This document shows positions 27,340-36,180 of a stretch of 64,000 bases of DNA, piece after piece. The stretch comes from Orenia marismortui DSM 5156. Its GTDB lineage: Bacteria; Bacillota; Halanaerobiia; Halobacteroidales; Halobacteroidaceae. Location: NCBI RefSeq assembly GCF_000379025.1, contig NZ_KB900621.1, positions 53,928-117,927 of the forward strand, given 5' to 3'. Position numbers and translations under genes: made by a program. Positions within the stretch are counted from its first letter, which is position 1. Each line of letters opens with the position of its first letter. Below the pieces are notes generated by a model. The model saw nothing but the letters and a program-made list of their open reading frames with translations, ran no database searches and was not told the origin of the DNA.

Positions 27340-28889
27340 CTTAGTGTAAAATAAGTGTAGGTAAATTTAATCAAAAAATTAGAAAAAGGACTCCTCTTTT
27401 GATAAAGTGTTAAGTACCTAATCAAAACACATCAAGGAGGAGTCCCTATGGATACAATTATACAGCAGTTTGGAGAAAAAATTAAGGATAATTCAGAAGA
27501 ATTTTTAAAAAATATTCTATTGAGTGATAAAGAAGATATTTCAGACTTTATAAATACTCTAAGAAAAGACTTTGATGAATTAGGTAAAGAGTTGTGTAAG
27601 TATATTATAGAAGTAATAGATGAAGTAATTAAGGAAAGTCCTGAGCGTAAAAAGAATTGGAAGATAGTAAGAAAAAAGAAGAGAAAATTGATAACAGAGT
27701 TTGGTGAAGTTGAATTTGAGAGAAGGTATTATAAATCTAAGTTCAATAAAGAGTATGAACATTTAGCAGATAAAAAATTAGGTATAGATAAGTATCAAAG
27801 GATAGATACTGGCTTAGAAGCAAAGATAGTAGATTTATCAATTGATAAATCTTACGCCAAAGTAGGAGAGGAAGTAGTGAATAATTTAACTATAACAGGT
27901 CAAACAGTTATGAATAAAATAAGAAAATTAGGTAAAATAGAAAACGATAAATTAAGTAATCCGAAAGCAAAAAGAAAGATTGATTATTTATATATAGAAG
28001 CTGATGAAGACCATGTTTCTTTGCAAAACGGGAAGAATGCTGTACCAAGATTAGTTTATGTTCATGAAGGAATTATTAAAGAAAATGGTAGAAATAAGTT
28101 AAAGAACAGTTATTCCTTTTCAGGTATGTATAACAAGTCGGAAGACTTGTGGCTAGAAATTATGGACTATATAGAGGATAATTACGACTTTGATAGCATA
28201 AAGCAGATTTATATTGCAGGAGATGGGGCACTTTGGATTAAAGAGGGTTTAAAGTGGTTGCCTAAAAGTAAGCAGATACTAGATAGATATCATTTAAATA
28301 AGTATGTTTTAAAGGCTACAGGACATGCCCAAAAGCTTAGATTTGATCTTTGGCAAGGAATAAATAATTTAGATAAAGTACAGATAAAAGAGATATTTAG
28401 TGAATTGATATCTCAAGCTGAAAAGGAATCTAAGAAGAAAGCGATAAGACAAAGTAGAAGCTATATTTATAATAACTGGGCTGGAATAGTAAACTATTAT
28501 AAAGATGAAAATGCTATTGGTTGTAGTGCTGAAGGTCATGTTAGTCATATATTATCAGATAGATTAAGTTCAAGACCAATGGGTTGGTCTGAAGTAGGAG
28601 TAGATCAGATGGCAAGATTAAGGTCTTTTAAATTTAATGGAGGAACAGAATACGAATTAAAAGAAATTATTCTAGAGAAAGCAAGAAAAGAGCAAAAAGA
28701 AGAAAAAATAGTGGAAATAGAATCAAAAGTAGTGAAAAATAATTTGAAAAAGAAATTTGCTGAACCAAGCAATAATATCCCAAGTATAAATAAAGGAGTA
28801 AGAACTAGACTGTTTAAAGCAGTAAAGTCATTGCTTTAATTATCAAAAGAGGAGTTTTAAACTTTTACCTACAGAAACTTGACACTATC
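27340..28889 (+). mobile_element. ISLre2-family insertion sequence, complete
   Basis: The 1550-bp element is flanked by 9-bp direct repeats ACAAGGTAA (27331-27339 and 28890-28898). Its ends are imperfect inverted repeats sharing TAGTGT and TGTAGGTAAA, with a further inner CTCCTCTTTTGAT repeat. One transposase gene fills it. The intact target duplication and open frame suggest recent, possibly active transposition. It landed just upstream of azlC and may have displaced or supplied promoter sequence. Confidence 0.92.
27448..28839 (+). CDS. ISLre2-family transposase (UPF0236)
   Basis: The 463-residue protein catalyses movement of its own IS. It has the family's N-terminal helical region with KKNWKIVRKKKRKLITEFGE, then ERRYYKSKF. 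The middle block YIEADEDHVSLQNG contains candidate catalytic acidic residues, and IYIAGDGALWIKEGLKWLP provides another conserved Asp. The CSAEGHVSHILSDRLSSRP block near 360 is also typical. AAGGAGGAG precedes the ATG. No frameshift is seen. Confidence 0.92.
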   Translation: MDTIIQQFGEKIKDNSEEFLKNILLSDKEDISDFINTLRKDFDELGKELCKYIIEVIDEVIKESPERKKNWKIVRKKKRKLITEFGEVEFERRYYKSKFNKEYEHLADKKLGIDKYQRIDTGLEAKIVDLSIDKSYAKVGEEVVNNLTITGQTVMNKIRKLGKIENDKLSNPKAKRKIDYLYIEADEDHVSLQNGKNAVPRLVYVHEGIIKENGRNKLKNSYSFSGMYNKSEDLWLEIMDYIEDNYDFDSIKQIYIAGDGALWIKEGLKWLPKSKQILDRYHLNKYVLKATGHAQKLRFDLWQGINNLDKVQIKEIFSELISQAEKESKKKAIRQSRSYIYNNWAGIVNYYKDENAIGCSAEGHVSHILSDRLSSRPMGWSEVGVDQMARLRSFKFNGGTEYELKEIILEKARKEQKEEKIVEIESKVVKNNLKKKFAEPSNNIPSINKGVRTRLFKAVKSLL

Positions 28890-28962
28890 ACAAGGTAATT
28901 AAAGTTGGAATAAATAATAATAATGTTATATAATGTAAAGATATTCAATGAGGGGGTAGAAG

Positions 28963-29682
28963 ATGGAGCAAGGTATTTATTTAGATAATAGGCAAGAATT
29001 TAAGGATGGAATTAGAGCTGGAATACCAGTCTTTATGGGGTATTTCCCAATTTCATTTACTTTTGGATTAATTGCTAAAGCAACAGGATTATCTGCTTTT
29101 TTAGCGGTCTTTATGTCATTGACAAATTTTACTGGTGCCACCCAATTTATTGGAGTTAATATGTTAGCCCAAGGAATTGGGATTGGAAATATAGTCTTAA
29201 CCACCTTTATGATTAATGCCAGATATTTATTGATGTCTTTTTGTTTTGCTGATAAATTAAAAGGTAGGCTATCTAATAAAGAGAAACCTTTCTTAGCTTT
29301 TGGGATTACCGATGAAGTTTTTGTTATCTCTATGACTAAAGAAAAGTTAGGAACATCATATACCTTTGGTGCACAAATTATTTTCTATAGTGGTTGGGTT
29401 GTTGGAACTTTAATGGGGGTGTTATTAGCAGATATATTACCAGCCTCTATTATAAGTAGTATTGGAATTGCAATTTATATTATGTTTTTAGGATTATTGA
29501 TTTCCGCTATTATTAAGTCGCTAAAGGTAGCAATAGTGTCTGTATTAGCAATGGTTATCAGTTCAACTATTTATTGGATTCCAAATTTGAATAATCTTAT
29601 TGGGAATTGGAGAATAATTATTACTATTATTATAGCATCATTATTAGGTGCAATCTTTTTACCAGTGGGTGAAGAGAGATGA
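28963..29682 (+). CDS. azlC: AzlC-type branched-chain amino acid exporter, large subunit
   Basis: AzlC works with AzlD to move branched-chain amino acids or analogues out of the cell. The 239-residue protein starts with FKDGIRAGIPVFMGYFPISF, the family opening. It has about six to seven hydrophobic helices, with FTGATQFIGVNML near 60. GAGGGGG precedes the ATG. The stop overlaps azlD by 4 bp (ATGA), showing translational coupling. The ISLre2 insertion ends 64 nt before the start; a TTGGAA and TATAAT pair lies in the remaining gap. A fragment of a second copy lies at 33371-33680. Confidence 0.93.
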   Translation: MEQGIYLDNRQEFKDGIRAGIPVFMGYFPISFTFGLIAKATGLSAFLAVFMSLTNFTGATQFIGVNMLAQGIGIGNIVLTTFMINARYLLMSFCFADKLKGRLSNKEKPFLAFGITDEVFVISMTKEKLGTSYTFGAQIIFYSGWVVGTLMGVLLADILPASIISSIGIAIYIMFLGLLISAIIKSLKVAIVSVLAMVISSTIYWIPNLNNLIGNWRIIITIIIASLLGAIFLPVGEER

Positions 29683-29984
29683 CTAATAAAGCACTGTTAA
29701 TGATTATACTTACTGGATTAGTAACTTATTTATCTAGGCTTGTTCCAGTGTTAGTATATAAAGGCAAAGAGCCATCAAGATTTATTCGTTCTTTTCTAGA
29801 ATATATTCCATATTCAGCCTTGGGAGCATTATTATTTCCTGAGATATTATATTCTACTCCATCTATTTTTACAGCTTTATTAGGTGGGATATTTGCTAGT
29901 ATTTTAATTCTTAAGCAGCAGAATATGATTGTTGTGGTTGCTGGTACAATCTTCTTAGTTTATATTTTAAATTTTTATATTTAA
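29679..29984 (+). CDS. azlD: AzlD-type branched-chain amino acid exporter, small subunit
   Basis: A 101-residue membrane protein with three to four hydrophobic helices. The family motif VTYLSRLVPVLVYKGKEPSR lies near residue 13, followed by FLEYIPYSALGALLFPEILY. It forms the exporter with AzlC, whose stop codon it overlaps. The C-terminal 60 residues are closely matched by the truncated copy at about 33515-33680. Confidence 0.92.
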   Translation: MTNKALLMIILTGLVTYLSRLVPVLVYKGKEPSRFIRSFLEYIPYSALGALLFPEILYSTPSIFTALLGGIFASILILKQQNMIVVVAGTIFLVYILNFYI

Positions 29985-30056
29985 GTAGGTGGCTAATCAA
30001 GTTATAATTTTATAGTTGGACTTATTAAATAAAATGATATTAGAAGGGAGATTATA

Positions 30057-30398
30057 ATGGCATTAAATGAATTAATGAGAAAAAGAGTAGGGAAGATATT
30101 GGGAGAGTATTGTGATAATCGTATTCCAGTCCATGTGAGAGATCAGATTAAATTGGGCTATGGAATCAGGGGGAATAATGTAACATTATTTGAAGAAAGA
30201 CCATCCTTCAAGAGTGATGAATGGGTAAAAATGAAGATTGCTCAATTTAGATATAATCCTGAGGATAATAAATGGTCTTTGTATTGGTGGAGACATACTG
30301 GTAGATGGTATAAATATGAGGAGATAGAAGCTAATTCTGATTTTCAAGTTTTGCTAGATGAAGTTGAAGAAGATCCGATCTGCATATTTTGGGGATAA
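30057..30398 (+). CDS. DUF3024-family protein
   Basis: A cytosolic 113-residue protein that I assign to DUF3024 from the ordered pattern GNNVTLFEERP, then a basic/aromatic run KIAQFRYNPEDNKWSLYWWR and WYKYEEI. The function of the family is unknown. The many Trp and Tyr residues suggest a compact beta fold. GAAGGGAG lies 8 nt before the ATG. It stands alone between azlD and a bidirectional terminator. Confidence 0.78.
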   Translation: MALNELMRKRVGKILGEYCDNRIPVHVRDQIKLGYGIRGNNVTLFEERPSFKSDEWVKMKIAQFRYNPEDNKWSLYWWRHTGRWYKYEEIEANSDFQVLLDEVEEDPICIFWG

Positions 30399-30435
30399 GA
30401 AAAGAAGACTCTTTAAAGAGTCTTCTTTTCTTATC
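30394..30435. terminator. Bidirectional terminator between DUF3024 and lysA
   Basis: A perfect 42-nt palindrome (GATAAGAAAAGAAGACTC and its complement) serves the convergent genes. It contains the DUF3024 stop codon. Confidence 0.92.
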
Positions 30436-30447
30436 GGTAATTTAAAT

Positions 30448-31686
30448 TTATATATCTAATGTTGCAAAGTAATCAGCTGGTGTTTCTGCTCGACGAATTA
30501 GTTGTGTTGAACTATCTTCTTTTAATAAGACTTCAGCAGAGCGCAGCTTTCCATTATAGTTGTATCCCATTGCAAAACCATGGGCACCAGTATCATGGAT
30601 TACTACTAAATCACCTTTATCCACTTTTGGTAGCATACGATCTATTGCAAATTTATCATTATTCTCACATAATCCACCAGTTACATCATATTTATGATTA
30701 TGAGGCTGATTCTCTTTACCCATTACTGTAATATGGTGATAAGCACCATACATAGCAGGACGCATTAAGTTTGCTGCACAAGCGTCTAATCCAATATAAT
30801 CTTTGTGGATATTCTTTTCATGAATAGCAGTAGTAACAAGATGACCATAAGGACCTAACATAAATCTACCTAATTCAGTATAGATAGCTACATCATCCAT
30901 TCCTGCTGGAACAAGTATCTCTTCATAGGCTTTACGCACTCCTTCGCCAATAGCCATAATATCAGCTGCTTCTTCATCAGGATGATAAGGGATGCCAACC
31001 CCACCAGATAGATTAATAAATGAGATATGAGCACCAGTTTCTTTGCTTAATTCAACAGCAGTTTCGAATAGAATTTTAGCAAGAGCAGGATAGTATTCAT
31101 TAGCAACTGTATTACTTGCTAAAAATGCATGAATACCAAAGTGTTTAGCTCCTTTTTCTTGTAGAGTATTAAACCCTTCTACTAATTGTTCATAAGTAAA
31201 TCCATATTTGGCTTCTGCAGGGTTGTCCATAATATCATTATCGCTATCAAAGTTATTTCCTGGATTGAAACGACAACTAATTATTTCTGGAATACCTGCA
31301 ACTTCTTCTAGAAATTCAATATGAGTGATATCATCAAGATTTATAATAGCATTTAATTGACTGGCTAATTCAAAATCCTCTTTAGGTGTAACATTTGATG
31401 AGAACATAATATCCTCACCATTAAAGCCAACCTTTTCAGACATCATAAGCTCAGTTAATGAAGAACAGTCTACTCCACACCCTTCTTCTTGTAGTATCTT
31501 TAAAATTGTAGGGTTAGGTGTAGCTTTTACAGCAAAATACTCTTTAAATCCTTCATTCCAAGCAAAAGCTTCATTAAGTTTACGTGCATTTTCTCTAATA
31601 CCTTGTTCATCATATAAATGAAAAGGAGTAGGGTGTTTTTGGGTTATTTCTTTTAATTGTTCTAAATTTACAAATGGTTTTTTCAT
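30448..31686 (-). CDS. lysA: Diaminopimelate decarboxylase-type PLP enzyme
   Basis: A fold-III PLP decarboxylase expected to make lysine from meso-diaminopimelate. The PLP lysine is in EYFAVKATPNP near residue 45. The glycine loop is NLSGGVGIPYHP near 225. TELGRFMLGPYG and GGLCENNDKFA provide substrate and dimer-interface residues. The usual LysA phrases HIGSQ and CESGD are replaced (HAFLASN, CENNDKF), typical of a clostridial branch annotated as LysA, so substrate is moderately certain. I prefer ATG 31686, because ATG 31698 is crowded against GAAGGGA. The 5' end overlaps or abuts the upstream regulator, so they are coupled. Confidence 0.82.
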   Translation of the reverse strand: MKKPFVNLEQLKEITQKHPTPFHLYDEQGIRENARKLNEAFAWNEGFKEYFAVKATPNPTILKILQEEGCGVDCSSLTELMMSEKVGFNGEDIMFSSNVTPKEDFELASQLNAIINLDDITHIEFLEEVAGIPEIISCRFNPGNNFDSDNDIMDNPAEAKYGFTYEQLVEGFNTLQEKGAKHFGIHAFLASNTVANEYYPALAKILFETAVELSKETGAHISFINLSGGVGIPYHPDEEAADIMAIGEGVRKAYEEILVPAGMDDVAIYTELGRFMLGPYGHLVTTAIHEKNIHKDYIGLDACAANLMRPAMYGAYHHITVMGKENQPHNHKYDVTGGLCENNDKFAIDRMLPKVDKGDLVVIHDTGAHGFAMGYNYNGKLRSAEVLLKEDSSTQLIRRAETPADYFATLDI

Positions 31687-31687
31687 C

Positions 31688-32389
31688 TTATTTTTCATTC
31701 CCTTCAGTTAATGTTATAAGTTTAATTTCATTTTTTAATGATTCTTTGAATAAATTTACTAGGTTCTGTTTTCTTGAATATAAACAGGTAGAGTTAGATT
31801 TATTTGAAATTTCTCCTGTCAGCACCTTAGTTGAATCAACAATAAGTCTTATTTGAGATTCTTCTCTTTTTGCAGTATAAACTATTGCATCAGGAAGGCT
31901 AAATGGGCCTTCGGTTATTAACACAACTTTAAGTTTTTTTGACAGTGCATCTTTTAGATAAGGAAGTATTGTTTTCATTAGCTCGTTAGATGTCGATATA
32001 TAGATACGTTCTTCAGCCTCATTTAGCATATTTTTGATTTTGTTTAAGATATTTCTTTTTCCTTTTATAGTGATATACCCCTTGTTCTCTTCCTGGCGCT
32101 TAGGCATATTTTTTATTAATTTGACTTTGACTTCTTCCATCTGCCTAATTTTATTATTACAGAACTCATTAATAGGTACAGGGGTATATTTCTTTGCTTT
32201 CTCTTCAATTAGATAAGCAGCCCCCTTTTCAACTAGACTGGCTAGGTTGGTATATACATTGGAACGTGAGATTCCTGTCTCTTTAGCCACCTCATAGCCT
32301 GTCATAGCACCATTGATAGCTAATGTTATATAGATAGTTGCTTCTTGCCTTGTAAGATTAAAATATGTAAGTAATTTTTGTATATCCAT
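31688..32389 (-). CDS. TrmB-family transcriptional regulator
   Basis: The N-terminal 70 residues form a TrmB winged helix: LTRQEATIYITLAINGAMTG, then YEVAKETGISRSNVYTNLAS. A coiled linker (about 75-105) and a phospholipase-D-like effector domain (about 108-230, ERIYISTSNELMKTILP) complete the usual layout. TrmB proteins often respond to sugars or other small metabolites. It is co-transcribed with lysA and directly coupled to it, so it may control lysA or its own operon. The effector cannot be told from sequence. AGGAGG precedes the ATG. Confidence 0.85.
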   Translation of the reverse strand: MDIQKLLTYFNLTRQEATIYITLAINGAMTGYEVAKETGISRSNVYTNLASLVEKGAAYLIEEKAKKYTPVPINEFCNNKIRQMEEVKVKLIKNMPKRQEENKGYITIKGKRNILNKIKNMLNEAEERIYISTSNELMKTILPYLKDALSKKLKVVLITEGPFSLPDAIVYTAKREESQIRLIVDSTKVLTGEISNKSNSTCLYSRKQNLVNLFKESLKNEIKLITLTEGNEK

Positions 32390-32611
32390 TAAAAAACCTC
32401 CTAACTACTAAATCAGATAGCAATTATATTTTAGTGGTTCTTTATAAGAACACTATATAATATTTGTTGAATTATGTCAATATAAATTTCTTTTAGAAGA
32501 TATTAGATAGAGTTAGTTTTGAGGCGGTATGATTTTGAATAAATTAATTTCCCTTTGATATAAGGCTTCTTACTAGATATACTAAAGATAAGATATTAAG
32601 GAGGGAATCTA

Positions 32612-32806
32612 ATGAATGGAAAGAATCGCAAAGATATTAAAGCAGGACTAAAGGTTTCAATTGTACTAAAGAAAGATCAACGTTCAGGTAAACTAACAGA
32701 GGGTATCGTCAAAGATATTCTGACTAACTCTGCTACTCATCCCCATGGAATCAAGGTACGCCTTGAAAATGGTAAAGTTGGTAGAGTACAAGTTATTCAT
32801 AAGTAG
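32612..32806 (+). CDS. ywbE: YwbE-family protein
   Basis: A 64-residue basic protein that closely fits YwbE/DUF2196: NGKNRKDIKAGLKVSIVLKK, then GIVKDILTNSATHPHGIKVR and a closing GKVGRVQVI. This is an SH3-like small beta-barrel, often next to information-processing genes, but its function is not established. GGAGGGA lies 9 nt before the ATG. It stands alone in a fairly AT-rich region. Confidence 0.9.
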   Translation: MNGKNRKDIKAGLKVSIVLKKDQRSGKLTEGIVKDILTNSATHPHGIKVRLENGKVGRVQVIHK

Positions 32807-33016
32807 AAATTTTTGAATTATTAGTAATTTCGATAAGATAAAATCTAATATTTAAACTTATTAAAGAAGTATAATATAAAATATTATACTTCTTTTTTAT
32901 CTTTAGATTATTAAATGCTTAAGAAAAATAAAAATAAATTTAGCAAATAAAGGTCTTTTACAAATTTTGACTAATATAATATATATATAGTTAAACAAAT
33001 ACAAGGGGGTACTAAT

Positions 33017-33277
33017 ATGGAAATATTGAAAGTAGCATCAACATCAAGCCCTAATAAAGTTGCAGGTGCACTTGCTGGTGTTTTAAGAGATAGTAGTCGA
33101 GTTGAGTTACAGGCTATTGGAGCAGGTGCTGTAAATCAAGGAGTTAAAGCTATTGCAATTGCTAGAGGATATATGGCTCCCAGTGGAATCGACCTTATTT
33201 GTATACCAGCTTTTATAGATCTTAAAATTGATGGAGTAGAAAGAACAGCTATTAAGTTAATTATAGAGCATAAGTGA
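33017..33277 (+). CDS. spoVS: Stage V sporulation protein S
   Basis: The 86-residue protein is a near-complete match to the SpoVS pattern: MEILKVASTSSPNKVAGALA, then VELQAIGAGAVNQ, KAIAIARGYMAPSG and LICIPAFIDL. SpoVS acts in septation and coat assembly during sporulation in Bacillus. It also exists in non-sporulating relatives as an Alba-like nucleic-acid-binding protein. Its presence fits a spore-forming lineage but does not prove sporulation. AGGGGG precedes the ATG. The TTGACT and TATATA boxes near 32969-32990 may be its promoter. Confidence 0.93.
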   Translation: MEILKVASTSSPNKVAGALAGVLRDSSRVELQAIGAGAVNQGVKAIAIARGYMAPSGIDLICIPAFIDLKIDGVERTAIKLIIEHK

Positions 33278-33307
33278 GTTATAAACTAATAATAATTATA
33301 TATTAGT

Positions 33308-33372
33308 AAAGGACTCGGGAAATCCCGAGTCCTTTTAGTTTACTTTTTATTGTCATTATCATTATTTTTTTA
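33308..33372 (-). pseudogene. Relic of the microprotein gene and its terminator
   Basis: The AAAGGACTCGGG/CCCGAGTCCTTT hairpin (33308-33335) matches the one at 26045-26072. Directly beyond it the minus strand encodes the same tail, Asn-Asn-Asp-Asn-Asp-Asn-Lys-Lys-stop (compare Asn-Asn-Asp-Asn-Asp-Asn-Gly-Lys-stop). An in-frame stop lies just before it and the 5' part is absent. The hairpin still serves as the spoVS terminator. Confidence 0.7.
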
Positions 33373-33680
33373 TCCATACTATTATCAACTCGTTAAAGAT
33401 AGCGGTAGTAGCAGGGTTAGCAATGTTTATTAGCTCGATTATTTATTGGATCCCAGCTTTAAATGGTTTTATTGGAAATTGGAGAATAATCATTATTATC
33501 ATTTTTGCCTCTCTAATGGGAGCACTCTTATTTCCTAAGATATTATATTCAACAGAGTCGATTTTAACAGCGATTTTAGGAGGGTTTTTTGCTAGTATTT
33601 TGATTATAAAGAAGCAGAATATGATTATTACAGTAGGTGGTGCTATCTTATTAGTCTATATTTTAAATTCCTATATTTAA
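33371..33680 (+). pseudogene. Deleted azlC-azlD copy (C-termini fused)
   Basis: The first 150 bp match the 3' part of azlC (about 29505-29655). The next 170 bp match the 3' part of azlD (about 29825-29984). The join falls where azlC encodes LGAIFLP and azlD encodes LGALLFP, a microhomology that could have driven the deletion. The open frame 33423-33680 would give an 85-residue hydrophobic chimera. There is no ribosome site or start comparable to azlC, so I treat it as a relic. Confidence 0.82.
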
Positions 33681-33782
33681 GTAATTGAATAATTATAGAA
33701 AGTAAAGGTCTTTCTCGATTTTTGTAAAAATCTATTATTACCCTTTTCCTTCAAGTCTTACAGACTTTTCGTGATTAATCCG

Positions 33783-33846
33783 CCACAGGTTTTAACCTGT
33801 GGTGGTACCATGGATTCTGCATAGGCTACGGGTTAAAACCCGTAGC
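33783..33846. repeat. Pair of REP-like palindromes
   Basis: CCACAGGTTTTAACCTGTGG (33783-33802) and a 22-nt palindrome around GCTACGGGTTAAAACCCG (33825-33846) share the RGGTTWWAACCY core and are 22 nt apart, like a BIME. The rest of the gap 33681-34101 is AT-rich and without an open frame. No RAYT-type transposase is in view. Confidence 0.6.
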
Positions 33847-34101
33847 TAGATAATAATTTAAACTTATTATTATTTGTAATCACAAAGTTCGTTGTTGAAC
33901 CAAAGTAAATATTAATTTTTAGGGTCAATCATATTTTAGGGGTTAGTCTTTTTAAATATTATTTTAATAATATAGACTGAGACTTTACTTAATTTAATCT
34001 TTACTTTTTCACTGTTATCATTGACAGATGGGATGCTATCTATTACAATATAATTAGTTAAATAAATTAACTATATTTCAAAAGGAGTTTTAATTAAAGT
34101 T

Positions 34102-34533
34102 ATGGATAAAGGAAATAAAATATTAAAAGTAACAGAAGGCTTAGCAACTATACTAATGAAATTTAAACAAAATGAGTTCAAAGGAACAAAGGGTGGAGAT
34201 CTTTCTTTAAAGTTTTTTGAGTATATCAATGTGATAGATAAGCTCAAAAATCCCACATATACTGAATTGGCTGAAGCATTAAATCTAAGTAAACCAGCAG
34301 TAACAGCTATTGTTAATAAGTTAATATCTCAAGATATTGTATATAAGAGTCGATCAGTTGAAGATAGACGTGTTTATTTTATTCACCTCACTGAAGAAGG
34401 AAAGAAGATTGCTGGGGCATATCAGCAGGGTTATCTAAACTTTGTTGATCATGTAATGAATTCCCTTAGTGAAGATGAGGTAGATAATTTTATTGAACTT
34501 TCTGAGAAGATTATTTTAGGAGGAAGTAGATAG
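34102..34533 (+). CDS. MarR-family transcriptional regulator
   Basis: A 143-residue winged-helix protein. The DNA-recognition region is TYTELAEALNLSKPAVTAIV (about 52-71), then the wing motif SVEDRRVYFIHLTEEGKK. MarR proteins are dimers that often repress neighbouring genes and release DNA on binding an aromatic or oxidised ligand. It precedes two flavodoxin-fold redox genes and an aldo/keto reductase on the same strand, so it may control them. AAAGGAG lies upstream, though rather far (13 nt) from the ATG. Confidence 0.88.
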   Translation: MDKGNKILKVTEGLATILMKFKQNEFKGTKGGDLSLKFFEYINVIDKLKNPTYTELAEALNLSKPAVTAIVNKLISQDIVYKSRSVEDRRVYFIHLTEEGKKIAGAYQQGYLNFVDHVMNSLSEDEVDNFIELSEKIILGGSR

Positions 34534-34674
34534 GTTGAAGTATTTGTATTTAAAATATATAGGTTACATAAGTTTAACTTATATATTTTTAATTATAAAG
34601 TTAGTTAAGTTAATTAACTAAATACAAGGTGATAAAACTAGAAGAAATAATTTATCTTGGAGGAGAGATAGATA

Positions 34675-35355
34675 ATGAAGATAGCTATTGTAAATGGAAG
34701 TACTAGAAAAGATGGTGTAACAGCAAAGATATTGGGGAAAATTTCTGTGATTTTAACTCAAAAAAATGACTTAGAGGTCAATTATTATGATTTAATTGAT
34801 TATCAGATTGAGTATTGTACTGGATGTAGAGTTTGCTATAGGACTGGTAAATGCTCTATAATCTCTGATGAGATTGAGAAATTAGCAGATAAAATTAAAA
34901 GAGCTGATGGGATTATTATGGGGAGTTCAACCTTTGGTAGTTATGTAACAGGGCGGTTAAAATCTTTTTGGGATCGGGGTCACTTTATTGTAGAACAATC
35001 ACTTTATAATAAGTATGGTTTTTCAGTTGCTACATATGAAATAGCTGAGGGGAATAAAGCACTAAGTTCAGTTAAGAAATTTTTCCTTGTTTCTGGTGCA
35101 ATAAGAGGAGGGAGTATTTTAAAGAGAGTAAAATTTAATGAAGCCCCCTTTACTAATCAAAAATTTATTTTAAAATTAGAAAAGAAGATAGAAAAATTTT
35201 ATCAGATAGCTAAAAGAAGAAAAAGAAGGAGTCTTTTTGAGTTTCTTTTTACAAAGGTAATATTAATACCGTTGATTTGGAAGCCTAGATTTTTAAAAAG
35301 AAGAGATGAATACAAAGGTGTATTAGAAATCTGGAAGAATAAAGGAATAATTTAA
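34675..35355 (+). CDS. NADPH-dependent FMN reductase-like flavoprotein
   Basis: A flavodoxin-fold protein of 226 residues. The FMN phosphate loop is NGSTRKDGVTAKI near residue 8. CTGCRVCYRTGKC (about 49-61) carries a compact cysteine cluster as in iron-sulfur flavoproteins. GSSTFGSYVTGRLKSFWDRG near 82 is the flavin loop. The C-terminal 50 residues are strongly basic and hydrophobic and may touch the membrane. It lies 18 nt before the EFR1 gene, so the two probably form a redox pair. The substrate is unknown. Confidence 0.82.
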   Translation: MKIAIVNGSTRKDGVTAKILGKISVILTQKNDLEVNYYDLIDYQIEYCTGCRVCYRTGKCSIISDEIEKLADKIKRADGIIMGSSTFGSYVTGRLKSFWDRGHFIVEQSLYNKYGFSVATYEIAEGNKALSSVKKFFLVSGAIRGGSILKRVKFNEAPFTNQKFILKLEKKIEKFYQIAKRRKRRSLFEFLFTKVILIPLIWKPRFLKRRDEYKGVLEIWKNKGII

Positions 35356-35373
35356 AATTAGGAGGAGGATAAG

Positions 35374-36156
35374 ATGAAAAAGAGTATATTCTATTTTTCA
35401 GCTACTGGAAATTCCTTGGCTGTTAGTAAAGCGATAGCAAAGAAATTAGAAAATTGTGAGCTTATATCAATCACAGAGGTAGTTAAAAACGAGAGCTATG
35501 ATATTGATAGTGAGATAGTTGGTATAATATTTCCTGTATATTGTTTAGACGCTCCCAAGATAGTAAGAGAGTTTATAAAAAAACTAAGTTTTAATAGTAA
35601 GCCATATATATTCTCTATTGCAACTAATAACAAGGAGCCTGGTTGTACTCTTGCTACTATTGATAAGCTACTAAAAGAGAAAGACCAGAACCTAGATTTG
35701 GGATATACCCTTGTTATGCCAGGTAATTCAGTAGTAATTCAAGATAATACAAATCCTAGAGAGGAACAAATATTAAGACTTAATAATTCTAAAATAATTA
35801 TAGATGAAATGGTAAGAGATATTCAAGAAAAGAAAAGTGGGATTATTGAGGGGGATTTTTCTTTAAAGCATAGCATTAAAGGATTAATTTATAAAGTAGC
35901 TGTTTATAAAATTTATAAACCTCAGAATCATTTTTGGACGACAGAAGGGTGCACAATGTGTGGTATCTGTAAGAAGGTATGTCCAACAGAGAACATTACT
36001 TTAAAAGAGCAAGGAGTAGAATGGGGTACTAATTGCGAGGCATGCTTAGCATGTTTTCATTGGTGTCCACAAAGTGCTATAAATTTAGGAAGTAATACTC
36101 TTAATAAGAGTAGGTATCATCATCCAGCGGTTAGTTTAGCTGAAATAATTAAATAA
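35374..36156 (+). CDS. EFR1-type flavodoxin-ferredoxin fusion
   Basis: The N-terminal 150 residues are a flavodoxin-like domain (FYFSATGNSLAVSKAIA near 6). The C-terminal part holds two 4Fe-4S motifs: CTMCGICKKVCP near 191 and CEACLACFHWCP near 215. This is the EFR1 architecture, a predicted electron carrier in anaerobes. The second cluster has the form CX2CX2CX3CP, complete. It follows the flavoprotein gene by 18 nt and precedes an aldo/keto reductase by 24 nt, suggesting one operon. GGAGGAGG precedes the ATG. Confidence 0.88.
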   Translation: MKKSIFYFSATGNSLAVSKAIAKKLENCELISITEVVKNESYDIDSEIVGIIFPVYCLDAPKIVREFIKKLSFNSKPYIFSIATNNKEPGCTLATIDKLLKEKDQNLDLGYTLVMPGNSVVIQDNTNPREEQILRLNNSKIIIDEMVRDIQEKKSGIIEGDFSLKHSIKGLIYKVAVYKIYKPQNHFWTTEGCTMCGICKKVCPTENITLKEQGVEWGTNCEACLACFHWCPQSAINLGSNTLNKSRYHHPAVSLAEIIK

Positions 36157-36180
36157 AATTATTGAAAGGGGTTTGAAAAG

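Noticed and set aside
33423-33680. 85-codon hydrophobic frame as an intact AzlD protein
   Set aside because: The frame is a chimera of azlC and azlD C-termini, without the AzlD N-terminus or a ribosome site, so it is listed as a pseudogene.
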